DNA of 64,000 bases from Hydrogenophaga sp. (GTDB taxonomy: Bacteria; Pseudomonadota; Gammaproteobacteria; Burkholderiales; Burkholderiaceae_C): assembly GCF_025699295.1 (NCBI RefSeq), contig NZ_JAILWB010000010.1, forward strand, positions 124,001 through 188,000, written 5' to 3'. The notes beneath the pieces were generated by a model. The model worked only from the letters and a program-made list of their open reading frames with translations, searched no databases and was not told where the DNA came from. The position numbers and the translations under genes are program-made. Below are positions 46,051 to 55,177 of this stretch, in pieces (position 1 is the stretch's first letter; each line of letters starts with the position of its first letter).

Positions 46051-46791
46051 TCAACTCATGAGCGCTTCACGCACCGCCGCAAGCTGACGCCGGGACACCG
46101 CCAGGCGTTCGTCCACCCCGTCGAGCCGCACCGTCCAGCCTTCGCCCTCGACCGGGTCGTTGTGCTTCTCCACCGCCCGCACCGCGCGGCGCGAGACCAG
46201 CGCGTTGCGGTGCACACGCACGAACAGGTGGGCGTAGCGCTGCTCCAGGTCGCTGAGCGCACCATCGAAGATGTGTTCCTTGTCCGCTGTGCGCACGGTG
46301 ATGTACTTCAACTCTGCCTTGAGGTAGATCACGTCGGACAACGCCACGCGTTCGCTGCGGCCGCGCTCCTGGATGATCAGGCTCTCTGGCAGTCCGTTGT
46401 CCTGCGTGTTCTCGGCCGCACTGCGCAGGCGCATCACCTTCTGCAGCGCCTGCTGCAAGCGCTCGCGCCGCACCGGTTTGGTGAGGTAGTCGATCGCCTC
46501 CAGCTCGAAGGCGTGCACCGCATGCTCCGCGTAGGCAGTGACGAAGACGATTGCGGGCGGGGCAGCCATCTCGCGCAAGGTTGAAGCCAGCGCCATGCCA
46601 TCCACGCCCGGCATGTGGATATCCAGCATCACCAGATCGCAGCCGGTGCGCTGGATCTGCTCCATCGCCTGCACCGCGTTCGACGCCTCGCCCACCACAT
46701 CTGCGCGGGGCTCGGTGCACTCGCCCAGCAGGGTGCGCATCCGCGATCGCGCCAGCGCCTCATCGTCAACGATCAGTACCTTCAGTGTCAT
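46051..46791 (-). CDS. LytTR-family response regulator (AlgR-like)
   Basis: A two-component response regulator of 246 residues: a receiver domain (about 1-120) with the acidic pair VDDE at 8-11, phosphoacceptor Asp57 in LVMLDIHMPG and the lysine in LTKP, then a LytTR DNA-binding domain (about 140-245, with VIYLKAELKYITVRT and FVRVHRNALVSRRAV). This is the AlgR/LytR arrangement. It follows the kinase gene by 42 bases on the same strand and is surely its partner. Targets are unknown; LytTR regulators often act on virulence, motility or membrane-stress genes. Confidence 0.92.
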   Translation of the reverse strand: MTLKVLIVDDEALARSRMRTLLGECTEPRADVVGEASNAVQAMEQIQRTGCDLVMLDIHMPGVDGMALASTLREMAAPPAIVFVTAYAEHAVHAFELEAIDYLTKPVRRERLQQALQKVMRLRSAAENTQDNGLPESLIIQERGRSERVALSDVIYLKAELKYITVRTADKEHIFDGALSDLEQRYAHLFVRVHRNALVSRRAVRAVEKHNDPVEGEGWTVRLDGVDERLAVSRRQLAAVREALMS

Positions 46792-46833
46792 GTCACGCTC
46801 CGTTGCCAGACCCGGTTCGGTTCCAAACCCCGC

Positions 46834-47895
46834 TTATACCGGTATTTCGAGCCTTACCTGAAACACGCCATTCACCAGTGCGCTCTGAAAGCGGCCCTGC
46901 ACGTCGTGCAGCAGCGTCAGGCGCTGGCGCACATTGTCCAGCGCCAGCCCGTTGCCGCGCCGCCCACTGCCCGCCGGCACGGTGTTGGTGACCTTGATCA
47001 CCACCACGCCGCCGCGGCGCTGGGTGCTGATGCGCACCACCGCGCCGCTGGCGCTGGGCTCGACGCCGTGCTTGACCGCATTTTCCACCAGGGGCTGCAG
47101 GATCAGGGGTGGCAGCTTGGCCTTGGAAGCAGTCTCGTCCACGCTCCACTCCACCCGCAACCGCTCGCCAAAACGCACCTGCTCGATCGCCAGGTAGTGC
47201 TCGGCCAGTTCCAGTTCCTGCCACAGGGGAACGGCCTCCTTGGCATCGGCCAGTGCATGGCGGAACAGCTCGCTCAGGTCCTCCAGCAGGCTCTCGGCCT
47301 TGGCAGGTTCCTCACGCACCAGGGCAATGGCGCTGTTGAGTGTGTTGAACAGGAAGTGCGGACGGATGCGCGCCTGCAGCTCGGCCAGCCGCGCCGTGGT
47401 GCCGGCCGGGCCGCGCGCCCGGGCACGCCACATCAGCGCGGCCACGAGCACCGCGGACACCAGCGCGCCCGAGGCCGCGCTGGCCAGCCAGGGCGAGGGC
47501 TCGGCCAGGCCCATCCAGACCAGCAGCGCACAACCATAGAGCCCGCTGAGGGCGCCGAAGCCGATGGCCGCGCTCCATTGCCCGGCCATGGGCAGCAAAC
47601 CCAGCTGGCGCTTGAGGCCGCATACGGTCAGCAGCCAGGCCAGCACCGCCGGCAATGCCGCGCCGGTGTAGATCGCCATCTGCGTGATCCAGGCCACGAA
47701 GCTGTGCGCACCGAACAGCGCGGCCACAACCACGATCGCCTGCACGAACAGCACCGCGCGCAGCACGGTGCCGACCTGGCAGGTGTCGAACACCTGGACC
47801 CGCGCGCGCAGGTGCTCGGGCATCTCCGCGATCGGACGCGCGCCGGCCGCATGGGCCAGTTCCTGGAAGCTCGATAAAATTCTGGAATCTTTCAT
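46834..47895 (-). CDS. LytS/AlgZ-type sensor histidine kinase
   Basis: A membrane histidine kinase of the His_kinase family, 353 residues. Five or six hydrophobic segments occupy about residues 40-185. The cytoplasmic part has the phosphoacceptor region [14 protein letters not shown] and an ATPase domain with LVENAVKHG and [13 protein letters not shown]. No periplasmic sensor domain is visible, as in AlgZ. The ATG at 47895 was chosen; an in-frame start 42 codons upstream would run into the argH promoter. It is paired with the LytTR regulator downstream and diverges from argH. Confidence 0.9.
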   Translation of the reverse strand: MKDSRILSSFQELAHAAGARPIAEMPEHLRARVQVFDTCQVGTVLRAVLFVQAIVVVAALFGAHSFVAWITQMAIYTGAALPAVLAWLLTVCGLKRQLGLLPMAGQWSAAIGFGALSGLYGCALLVWMGLAEPSPWLASAASGALVSAVLVAALMWRARARGPAGTTARLAELQARIRPHFLFNTLNSAIALVREEPAKAESLLEDLSELFRHALADAKEAVPLWQELELAEHYLAIEQVRFGERLRVEWSVDETASKAKLPPLILQPLVENAVKHGVEPSASGAVVRISTQRRGGVVVIKVTNTVPAGSGRRGNGLALDNVRQRLTLLHDVQGRFQSALVNGVFQVRLEIPV

Positions 47896-48046
47896 GGGAA
47901 GCGAATCCGTCCGCGGGTCGGACGCCGTGAGGGTCTGTACAGGGGCACGCTGCGCCACCAGGCGGCCCGGGCTCTCTGTCTTGCCGAACACCCATGCCGG
48001 GCGGGCATCCGCTTCCTCCACTTCCCTTCAAGCCGCTGGCAACACC

Positions 48047-49498
48047 ATGTCCACCAACCAACTCGACAAGAAATCCGAAGCCTGGTCCGCCCTATTCTCG
48101 GAGCCCATGAGCGAGTTGGTCAAGCGATACACGGCCAGTGTCTTCTTCGACAAGCGCCTCTGGCAGGCCGACATCACCGGCAGCCTGGCCCACGCGGAGA
48201 TGCTGGCGCACCAGGGCATCATCGGCGCCGCCGACCTCGAATCCATCCAGCGCGGCATGGCGCAGATCACCTCGGAAATCGAGAGTGGTGAATTCGAATG
48301 GAAGCTCGACCTGGAGGACGTGCACCTCAACATCGAGGCCCGCCTGACCCAACTGGTGGGCGATGCCGGCAAGCGCCTGCACACCGGGCGCAGCCGCAAC
48401 GACCAGGTCGCCACCGACGTGCGCCTGTGGCTGCGTGGCGAGATCGACCTCATCGTGCCGCTGCTGAACGAATTGCAGACTGCCCTGGTGGATGTGGCGG
48501 AGCAGAATGTCGACGTGATCCTGCCCGGCTTCACCCACCTGCAGGTCGCACAGCCGGTGAGCTTCGCGCACCACCTGCTGGCCTACGTGGAAATGTTCTC
48601 GCGCGACGCCGAGCGCCTGGCCGACGTGCGCCGCCGCACCAACCGCCTGCCGCTGGGCAGCGCCGCGCTGGCGGGCACCACCTACCCGCTGGACCGCGAG
48701 CGCGTGGCGCGCACGCTGGGCATGGTGGACGACAGGGGCGAACCGCAGGTGTGCCAGAACAGCCTGGACGGCGTGAGCGACCGCGACTTCGCGATCGAAT
48801 TCACCGCCGCGGCCTCGCTGTGCATGGTGCACGTCAGCCGCTTCAGCGAAGAACTGATCCTGTGGATGAGCCAGAACTTCGGCTTCGTGAAGATCGCCGA
48901 CCGTTTCACGACGGGCAGTTCGATCATGCCGCAGAAGAAAAACCCCGACGTGCCCGAGCTTGCGCGCGGCAAGACCGGCCGCGTGGTCGGCCATCTCATG
49001 GGCCTGATCACGCTCATGAAGGGCCAGCCCCTGGCCTACAACAAGGACAACCAGGAAGACAAGGAGCCGCTGTTCGACACGGTGGACACGCTCAAGGACA
49101 CGCTGCGCATCTTCTGCGAGATGGTCGGCGGCCAGTTGAACCCGGCCACCGGCGCCAAGGAAGGCGGCATCACCGTCAACGCCGTGGCCATGGAGGACGC
49201 GGCCCGCAAGGGTTACGCCACCGCCACCGATCTGGCCGACTACCTGGTGAAGAAAGGCCTGCCGTTCCGTGATGCGCACGAGACCGTGGCGCACGCGGTC
49301 AAGGCCGCCGTGTCGCACAACTGCGACCTCTCGGAGCTGCCGCTGACGGTGCTGCAGGGCTTCAACGCGTCGATCGGGAAGGACGTCTACGAGTGCCTGA
49401 GCCTGCGCGGCAGCCTGGAAGCGCGCAACACGCTGGGCGGCACCGCGCCCGCGCAGGTGCGCGCGCAGATCGCGCGCCACCGCCGGCGCCTGGGCTGA
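48047..49498 (+). CDS. argH: Argininosuccinate lyase
   Basis: The last step of arginine synthesis, splitting argininosuccinate into arginine and fumarate. The 483 residues have the fumarase/lyase signature [12 protein letters not shown] (about 291-302), with HTGRSRNDQ near residue 110 and [10 protein letters not shown] near 165. Length is typical. The ATG at 48047 starts the conserved [17 protein letters not shown]. It diverges from the histidine kinase with about 150 bases between the starts, and the LysR gene follows 20 bases downstream on the same strand. Confidence 0.97.
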   Translation: MSTNQLDKKSEAWSALFSEPMSELVKRYTASVFFDKRLWQADITGSLAHAEMLAHQGIIGAADLESIQRGMAQITSEIESGEFEWKLDLEDVHLNIEARLTQLVGDAGKRLHTGRSRNDQVATDVRLWLRGEIDLIVPLLNELQTALVDVAEQNVDVILPGFTHLQVAQPVSFAHHLLAYVEMFSRDAERLADVRRRTNRLPLGSAALAGTTYPLDRERVARTLGMVDDRGEPQVCQNSLDGVSDRDFAIEFTAAASLCMVHVSRFSEELILWMSQNFGFVKIADRFTTGSSIMPQKKNPDVPELARGKTGRVVGHLMGLITLMKGQPLAYNKDNQEDKEPLFDTVDTLKDTLRIFCEMVGGQLNPATGAKEGGITVNAVAMEDAARKGYATATDLADYLVKKGLPFRDAHETVAHAVKAAVSHNCDLSELPLTVLQGFNASIGKDVYECLSLRGSLEARNTLGGTAPAQVRAQIARHRRRLG

Positions 49499-49518
49499 GG
49501 CCCGTCCCAGGCCTCGAC

Positions 49519-50406
49519 ATGCACGAATCGATTGACCTGGGTACCTTGCGCGTGGTGGTGGCCGCCGCCGACCTCGGATCGATCAGTGCGGCCAGCGAAC
49601 GCCTCCGTCTGGCGGTGGCCGCCGCCAGTTCGCGCATCACGGCGCTGGAGGAGTCGCTCGGCTTCCGGGTGTTCGAGCGCTCATCGCGCGGCGTGCAGCT
49701 CACCCCGGCGGGCCAGATGCTGGTGCAACGCAGCCGCGCGCTGCTGACCGACGCCGACCGCCTGGCGCAGCACCTGCAGGGATACAGCCAGGGCCTGCAA
49801 GGCCATGTGCGGGTGCTTGCCAACACCTCGGCCTTGCTGGAAGTTCTGCCCCAGCGGCTGGAACGGTTCATGAAGACACACCCCCTGATCCGCATCGATC
49901 TGGAAGAGCGCGGCAGCCCGGAGATCCCGCTGGCCCTGATCGAGGGGCGAGCGGACTTCGGCGTGGTTGATCTGCCGGTGCCACCTGCGGGCCTGGCGTT
50001 CACGCCTTTGTTCACCGACACGCTGGTGCTGCTCGCGCCACGCTCGCACCGCCTGGCAACCCGGCGCCGGTTGCGCCTGGCCGATGCGCTGGACGAGCCT
50101 TTCATCACGCTCAACGATGGCACAGCGCTGTCGAACCGCCTGCTGGCTTCGGCCGCCGACGCAGGCAAGCCACTGAACGTGCGCATGCGCATGCGCGGCT
50201 TCGACGCAGTCTGCCGCATGGTGGCCGCCGGCCTGGGCGTGGGTGTGCTGCCGCTGGAAGCGATCGCGCCTCAGTTGGCGCACCTGCCGCTCACCGCGGT
50301 GCCTCTGTCCGACCCCTGGGCTCGGCGCACGCACCACATCGCCACCCGCACCGACGCCCCACCCGCGCCCGCCGCGCGCACGCTGATCCGCGCCCTCACG
50401 CGCTGA
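49519..50406 (+). CDS. LysR-family transcriptional regulator
   Basis: A 295-residue LysR-type regulator. An N-terminal winged helix-turn-helix (about 8-65, DLGSISAASERLRLAVAAAS then RITALEESLGFRVFERS) is followed by a periplasmic-binding-protein-like effector domain (about 90-290, VRVLANTSALLEVLPQRLE). LysR proteins usually control a nearby gene, here most likely the enolase-superfamily enzyme and Bug receptor downstream in the same direction. Local co-expression, rather than the usual divergent layout, is slightly unusual. Effector unknown. Confidence 0.9.
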   Translation: MHESIDLGTLRVVVAAADLGSISAASERLRLAVAAASSRITALEESLGFRVFERSSRGVQLTPAGQMLVQRSRALLTDADRLAQHLQGYSQGLQGHVRVLANTSALLEVLPQRLERFMKTHPLIRIDLEERGSPEIPLALIEGRADFGVVDLPVPPAGLAFTPLFTDTLVLLAPRSHRLATRRRLRLADALDEPFITLNDGTALSNRLLASAADAGKPLNVRMRMRGFDAVCRMVAAGLGVGVLPLEAIAPQLAHLPLTAVPLSDPWARRTHHIATRTDAPPAPAARTLIRALTR

Positions 50407-50533
50407 GGCCAGTCTTCGCGTTTCGCGAAAGCCGCCTTTGGCGCATGCCATTGCCGGCCACCGCGGTCCGTTCCTACACTGCCCGCCATACCCCAAGAAG
50501 CACAAGCGCCACCACGGTGGTGCTGGAGACCCC

Positions 50534-51688
50534 ATGAAAATCGCCCGCGTCAGCGCCACGCCGCTGAATCTGCCCGTCACCGTTCCGATGGCCAGCGGCA
50601 GCAAGAGCACCAGCCTCTCGGTCTGCATCGTCACCATCGAAACCGATACCGGCCTCATCGGCACCGGCATGACCGCCATCACCGAGGAAGAGGTGATCGG
50701 CAGCATCGTCAACGACATCGTCGCGCACCACCTGACCGGCATGGACCCGATGCGCCATGAGCAGGTCTGGGACCGGCTCTACTGGCTGCTCACGCCGCGC
50801 GGCCAGTCGGGCTATGCGAGCCATGCCATCGCTGCCATCGACCTGGCGCTGTGGGACATCAAGGGACAGGCACTGGGCGAGCCTTGCTGGCGGCTGCTGG
50901 GCGGCGCGCGCGCCGAGGTGCCGGTGTACGCCACCTTTGGATTCGCCTTCTTTGACCGTGACGAGCTCGCCGCCGCCGCACGCGACTGGGTGGCGCGCGG
51001 CTTCACGCGGCTGAAGATGACGGTGGGACACCACGCCCTGCAGCGCCGCGACGAACCGCGGCCGCTGGACCAGGTGATCGCCGAGGACGTGCAGCGCATC
51101 CGCGCGGTGCGCGAGGCCGTTGGTCCCGATGTCCAGATCTACATCGACGCCAATTGCAGTCTCGACTACTTCCACGCGCTGTCGCTGGCGCAGAAGGTGG
51201 AGCCCTACGACATCAGCTTCTTCGAAGAGCCGGTGTCACAGAACGACATCCCCAACCTGGTCAAACTGCGCGGCAAGACCTCCATCCCACTGGCCGCGGG
51301 ACAGAACGAAGGCCTGGCCTCGCGCTTTCGCGACCTGCTGGTGGCGCAGGCGGTGGACGTGGTGCAGCCCAACGCCTGCATCAGCGGTGGTTTCACGCAG
51401 TGCGGCCGCATCGCGGGCATGGCGGCCGCGTTCAATACGCGCTTTGCCAACGGAGGCGCCTGGCCCCACCACAACATGCACCTGCATGCCGGTCTGGCCA
51501 ATGGCTCGCTGGTCGAATACCACTCGGTGGCCGTGCAGTGCTGTGAACTGGTCTTCGACGACCTGCCCAAACCCGAGCGCGGCATGTTGCGATTGCCCGA
51601 AACACCGGGACTGGGCTTCAAACCGGATCCGCAACGGCTGGCCGAACTCGCGAAGCGCCCTGGCTCGCGGGGCGCGGGCAAGGCCTGA
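50534..51688 (+). CDS. Mandelate racemase / muconate lactonizing enzyme family protein
   Basis: An enolase-superfamily enzyme of 384 residues. The capping domain (about 1-125) is followed by the barrel with lysine base LKMTVGHH (about 160), metal ligands in YIDANCS (about 204), FFEEPVS (about 229) and AAGQNEG (about 256), and a C-terminal WPHHNMHLHAG that could hold the second base. These enzymes dehydrate or racemise sugar acids or hydroxy acids. TGGAG precedes the ATG at 50534. It is followed 28 bases later by a Bug-type receptor, so it probably acts on a carboxylate bound by that receptor. The exact reaction is not readable. Confidence 0.88.
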   Translation: MKIARVSATPLNLPVTVPMASGSKSTSLSVCIVTIETDTGLIGTGMTAITEEEVIGSIVNDIVAHHLTGMDPMRHEQVWDRLYWLLTPRGQSGYASHAIAAIDLALWDIKGQALGEPCWRLLGGARAEVPVYATFGFAFFDRDELAAAARDWVARGFTRLKMTVGHHALQRRDEPRPLDQVIAEDVQRIRAVREAVGPDVQIYIDANCSLDYFHALSLAQKVEPYDISFFEEPVSQNDIPNLVKLRGKTSIPLAAGQNEGLASRFRDLLVAQAVDVVQPNACISGGFTQCGRIAGMAAAFNTRFANGGAWPHHNMHLHAGLANGSLVEYHSVAVQCCELVFDDLPKPERGMLRLPETPGLGFKPDPQRLAELAKRPGSRGAGKA

Positions 51689-51716
51689 AGAACACACCAC
51701 GACAAAGGAGACAGAC

Positions 51717-52709
51717 ATGCAACACGAAACACACGGGATCTCTATGGGCCGCCGGTGCGCGCTCGCCCTGGCGCTGGCCGCCACCACGCTGGGCACCAGC
51801 GCCTGGGGGCAGAACTGGCCGTCCAAGCCGGTGCGCCTGGTGGTCGGCTACTCAGCCGGCGGTGGTGTAGACGCCATGGCGCGAATGATCGCGCCGCGCA
51901 TGTCGGCACTGCTGGGCCAGCAGGTCATTGTGGACAACCGAACCGGCGCGGCGGGACTGATTGCCGGCGACACGGTGGCGCGCGCCGCGCCCGATGGCTA
52001 CACGCTGATGCTGGGAGACAGCTCACTGCTGATCGCGCAGCACCTGCAGCCGCGCATGAGCTTCGACCCGATCAAGGCCTTCACGCCCGTGGCGGGCGTG
52101 TTCACGCTGCCACTGGTGATCGTGGCAAACAACGACGTACCCGCAAGGACACCGGCCGAGCTCGTGAAGCTGCTGAAGGACAACCCTGGCCGCTACTCGT
52201 ACGCCACATCGGGCGTGGGCACCGTGCACCATCTCGGTTTCGAAATGCTCAAGGGCCAGACACGCAGCTTCGTCGTGCACATCCCGTACCGGGGTGCGGC
52301 GCAGATCGTGCCCGACGTGATGAGCGGCCAGGTGCCCATCGGCGTGGTGAGCGCGGCCTCGGCCATCACGCAGGCCCGTGCTGGCAAGCTGCGCGCGCTG
52401 GCCGTGATGAACCCGGTAAAGCTGGCTGGTGCGGAAGACATCGCGCCGCTGTCTGACGCTCTGCCCGGCTTTTCAGCCGTTCCTCGTCTGTACGTGCTGG
52501 CGCCAGCGGGCACGCCTGCGGGCATCGTAGAAAGGCTGAGCGACACCTTGCGCGCGGTGATGGAAGCACCCGACATCGTCCAGATCGCCGCGCAGCAGGG
52601 CGCGGTACCGGCCTACATGTCGGCCGGCCCGCTGGCCACCGACATCGCGCGCGAGTCCACCGAATGGGGCAAGGTGATCCGGGAACAAAAAATCACCGCG
52701 ACGCAATGA
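51717..52709 (+). CDS. Bug/TctC-family tripartite tricarboxylate transporter receptor
   Basis: A periplasmic solute receptor of 330 residues. The N-terminal signal peptide has its hydrophobic core about residues 14-28 and a likely cleavage near SAWG. The mature part begins with the Bug signature WPSKPVRLVVGYSAGGGVD and continues with VDNRTGAAGLIAGDTVARA and VPIGVVSAAS. AAAGGAG precedes the ATG. Bug receptors bind carboxylates, nicotinate and similar acids, and are numerous in Burkholderiales. No tctAB lies beside it; it may work with the receptor-less tctBA at 34-36 kb or another set. It probably feeds the adjacent enolase-superfamily enzyme. Confidence 0.92.
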   Translation: MQHETHGISMGRRCALALALAATTLGTSAWGQNWPSKPVRLVVGYSAGGGVDAMARMIAPRMSALLGQQVIVDNRTGAAGLIAGDTVARAAPDGYTLMLGDSSLLIAQHLQPRMSFDPIKAFTPVAGVFTLPLVIVANNDVPARTPAELVKLLKDNPGRYSYATSGVGTVHHLGFEMLKGQTRSFVVHIPYRGAAQIVPDVMSGQVPIGVVSAASAITQARAGKLRALAVMNPVKLAGAEDIAPLSDALPGFSAVPRLYVLAPAGTPAGIVERLSDTLRAVMEAPDIVQIAAQQGAVPAYMSAGPLATDIARESTEWGKVIREQKITATQ

Positions 52710-52729
52710 GTGCCGCCGCCCGGCGGACC

Positions 52730-53041
52730 TCAGGTGCAGGGATCGGGCTGCGGCACCTCGGTGCAGTGCCTGTATGCCTCGGGCTTGAGACCTCCGCCGA
52801 CCAAGCGGTACTGGTCGAAACACGCCGCGCTGACCAGGTAGCTGTGCCAGCGGGCCTCGCAGGCGCTGGTGCCGGGCGGCAAGGGGGCACTGGCTGGAAC
52901 GGCGCGGGCTCGGTGCTGTTCGGGCACATCGGTTCCGTAGATCACCTGGCCGTACTCATCCACCCAGCGGAACACCTCGGCGGACATGGCCGCACCGGAC
53001 ACCACCAGGGCCAGCAACAGGGCAAGGGTTCTGAACACCAT
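52730..53041 (-). CDS. DUF4124-domain exported protein
   Basis: A small exported protein of 103 residues, on the opposite strand to its neighbours. It has a signal peptide (TLALLLALVVSGAAMSA, cleavage near residue 20) followed at once by the DUF4124 pattern EVFRWVDEYGQVIYGTDVP. The remainder has a cysteine pair (SACEARW and SAACFDQY) that may form a disulphide. The ATG at 53041 begins the signal peptide. DUF4124 proteins are common in betaproteobacteria and have no known function. Confidence 0.83.
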   Translation of the reverse strand: MVFRTLALLLALVVSGAAMSAEVFRWVDEYGQVIYGTDVPEQHRARAVPASAPLPPGTSACEARWHSYLVSAACFDQYRLVGGGLKPEAYRHCTEVPQPDPCT

Positions 53042-53239
53042 GTCCCTGGGATTCTGGCCACGTCCAGGCGGTTCCGCCGTCCGTCTGCCCGCCAGCCGGA
53101 GCGCTGCACCAAAAATTTCAATCCGCCCTGTCCCGCTTTCACAAGCCATTTGCAGGGCGCGCGGCTAACATGCGAACCACCCCGGCCGCGCCCGCCGCTC
53201 GGCCAACGGCCACGGACAACACACTGGAGACATCCCTAC

Positions 53240-54391
53240 ATGACCGTCATCACCAACGTGGAAGACCTGCGCGTGCTCGCACAGCGGCGTGTGCCGCGCA
53301 TGTTCTACGACTACGCCGATTCCGGCTCGTGGACCGAAGGCACCTACCGCGCAAACAACGAGGATTTCCAGAAGATCAAGCTGCGCCAGCGCGTGGCCGT
53401 GAACATGGAGAACCGCAGCACGCGCAGCACCATGATCGGTCAGGACGTAGCCATGCCGGTGGCGATCGCGCCCACGGGCCTCACCGGCATGCAGCACGCC
53501 GACGGCGAGATCCTGGCCGCGCGCGCCGCGAAGAAATTCGGCATCCCGTTCACGCTCTCGACCATGAGCATCTGCTCCATCGAGGACGTGGCGCAGCATG
53601 CGGGCGAGGGCTTCTGGTTCCAGCTCTACGTGATGAAGGACCGCGCCTTCATCGAGCGCCTGATCGACCGCGCCAAGGCTGCGAAGTGCAGCGCCCTGGT
53701 GCTCACACTGGACCTGCAGATCCTCGGTCAGCGACACAAGGATCTGAAGAACGGCCTCACCGCACCGCCGAAGATGACGCTGGCCAACATCATCGACATT
53801 GCCAGCAAGCCGCGCTGGGCGCTGGGCATGCTGGGTACGAAGCGCCGCCAGTTCGGCAACATCGTGGGTCACGTGCAGGGCGTGACCGACATGGCCAACC
53901 TGGGCGCCTGGACGGCACAGCAGTTCGACCCCGCGCTCAACTGGGGCGACGTGGAATGGATCAAGCAGCGCTGGGGCGGCAAGCTGATCCTCAAGGGCAT
54001 CCAGGACGTGGAAGACGCGAAGCTGAGTGTGGCCTCGGGTGCCGATGCGCTGATCGTGAGCAACCACGGCGGGCGACAGCTCGATGGCGCACAAAGCAGC
54101 ATCGAGGCCTTGCCCGCCATCGTGGACGCGGTGGGCAGCCAGATCGAGGTGCACATGGACGGCGGCATCCGCAGCGGCCAGGATGTGCTCAAGGCCCGCG
54201 CCCTGGGCGCGCGCGGCGTCTACATCGGCCGGCCCATGCTCTACGGCCTGGGTGCCATGGGCGAGGCCGGGGTGGACAAGTGCCTGGAGATCATCCACAA
54301 GGAGCTCGATCTCACCATGGCCTTCTGCGGCCACACGAACATCGAGACGGTGGACAAGCGCATCCTGCTGCCGGGTACTTTCCAGACCTGA
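53240..54391 (+). CDS. FMN-dependent alpha-hydroxy acid dehydrogenase (LldD-like)
   Basis: A flavoenzyme of the lactate dehydrogenase/glycolate oxidase family, 383 residues. It shows the N-terminal PRMFYDYADSGSWTEGTYR, the FMN-binding IAPTGLTGMQHADGE and the catalytic histidine in VSNHGGRQLDGAQSS (about residue 275), then GGIRSGQDVLKARALGA. It oxidises an L-2-hydroxy acid to the 2-oxo acid, passing electrons to quinone or oxygen. Its nearness to the enolase-superfamily enzyme and Bug receptor suggests a shared hydroxy-acid pathway, though a DUF4124 gene on the other strand intervenes. GGAG lies upstream of the ATG. Its stop abuts the stop of the facing SIMPL gene. Confidence 0.9.
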   Translation: MTVITNVEDLRVLAQRRVPRMFYDYADSGSWTEGTYRANNEDFQKIKLRQRVAVNMENRSTRSTMIGQDVAMPVAIAPTGLTGMQHADGEILAARAAKKFGIPFTLSTMSICSIEDVAQHAGEGFWFQLYVMKDRAFIERLIDRAKAAKCSALVLTLDLQILGQRHKDLKNGLTAPPKMTLANIIDIASKPRWALGMLGTKRRQFGNIVGHVQGVTDMANLGAWTAQQFDPALNWGDVEWIKQRWGGKLILKGIQDVEDAKLSVASGADALIVSNHGGRQLDGAQSSIEALPAIVDAVGSQIEVHMDGGIRSGQDVLKARALGARGVYIGRPMLYGLGAMGEAGVDKCLEIIHKELDLTMAFCGHTNIETVDKRILLPGTFQT

Positions 54392-55114
54392 TCAGCGCAG
54401 CTCGTATTCGAACGTGCTCACCACCCGCAGCCGCTTCATGCGCGAACTGCCGTCGTCGAAGTCGTTGCCGTCGTCGCCGGTGATGCGGATCACGCCCTGG
54501 TTGGCGTTTTTCAGCGGGCCGAGTCCGGCACCCGCCTCGGCGGCGAACTTGTCGGCCTGCTCGCGCGCGTTGCGCGTGGCCTCGGCCAGCAGCGGCGCCT
54601 TGGCGTCGTTGAAGCCGCGCAACTGGTAGCGCGGGCCGCCACGCCCCTCGTTGTCGCCACCGAGCTGAATGCCGTCCTGGATGAGTGGGTCGACCGCGCG
54701 TGCGGCGGCCTCGACCTCGGTCACACGCGCCGACTTCACCAGCACCTGGCCGGTGCCGTTGAAGCGGAACGGCTGGTTGGCTTGCGCGTACTCGCGGGCG
54801 TACAGGTCCTGCACCTGCAGCGGCCTGGCCTCGACCTCGGCCTCGCTGAAACCCCGCGACTTCAGGAACGCCACCACCTTGTCGCGGTCGGCGGCCAGGG
54901 CCTTTTGCACGCCACCGAAATCGTTGCCGGCGCGGCGAAAGCCCAGGGTCCAGATCGCAAAGTCGCTCTCCACACTTTTTTCGGCCAGGCCCTTGACGGT
55001 GACCGATCTGTCCGACATGCGAAAGCGCTCCAGGCCCTGCCCCACGGCGAAACCGGCCAGGGCCATGCCCAGGGCCACCAGCAGGGCGGTGACGAGGCGG
55101 GAAAGGCTGTTCAT
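54392..55114 (-). CDS. SIMPL-domain (DUF541) protein
   Basis: A 240-residue protein with one N-terminal hydrophobic segment (about 8-28) that anchors or exports it, followed by one SIMPL domain (about 38-238: VTVKGLAEKSVESDFAIWTL, then NDAKAPLLAEATRNAREQAD). Related proteins such as E. coli YggE are periplasmic and linked to oxidative stress protection and cadaverine effects. Its biochemical role is unknown. It converges on the LldD-like gene with directly abutting stops and diverges from dinB, 63 bases away. Confidence 0.88.
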   Translation of the reverse strand: MNSLSRLVTALLVALGMALAGFAVGQGLERFRMSDRSVTVKGLAEKSVESDFAIWTLGFRRAGNDFGGVQKALAADRDKVVAFLKSRGFSEAEVEARPLQVQDLYAREYAQANQPFRFNGTGQVLVKSARVTEVEAAARAVDPLIQDGIQLGGDNEGRGGPRYQLRGFNDAKAPLLAEATRNAREQADKFAAEAGAGLGPLKNANQGVIRITGDDGNDFDDGSSRMKRLRVVSTFEYELR

Positions 55115-55177
55115 TCAATGTCCTCCTGGGCTGCGAGCCAGCCCTCGGCCAGCGGTACCCGGCATGGTAATCCCGCT

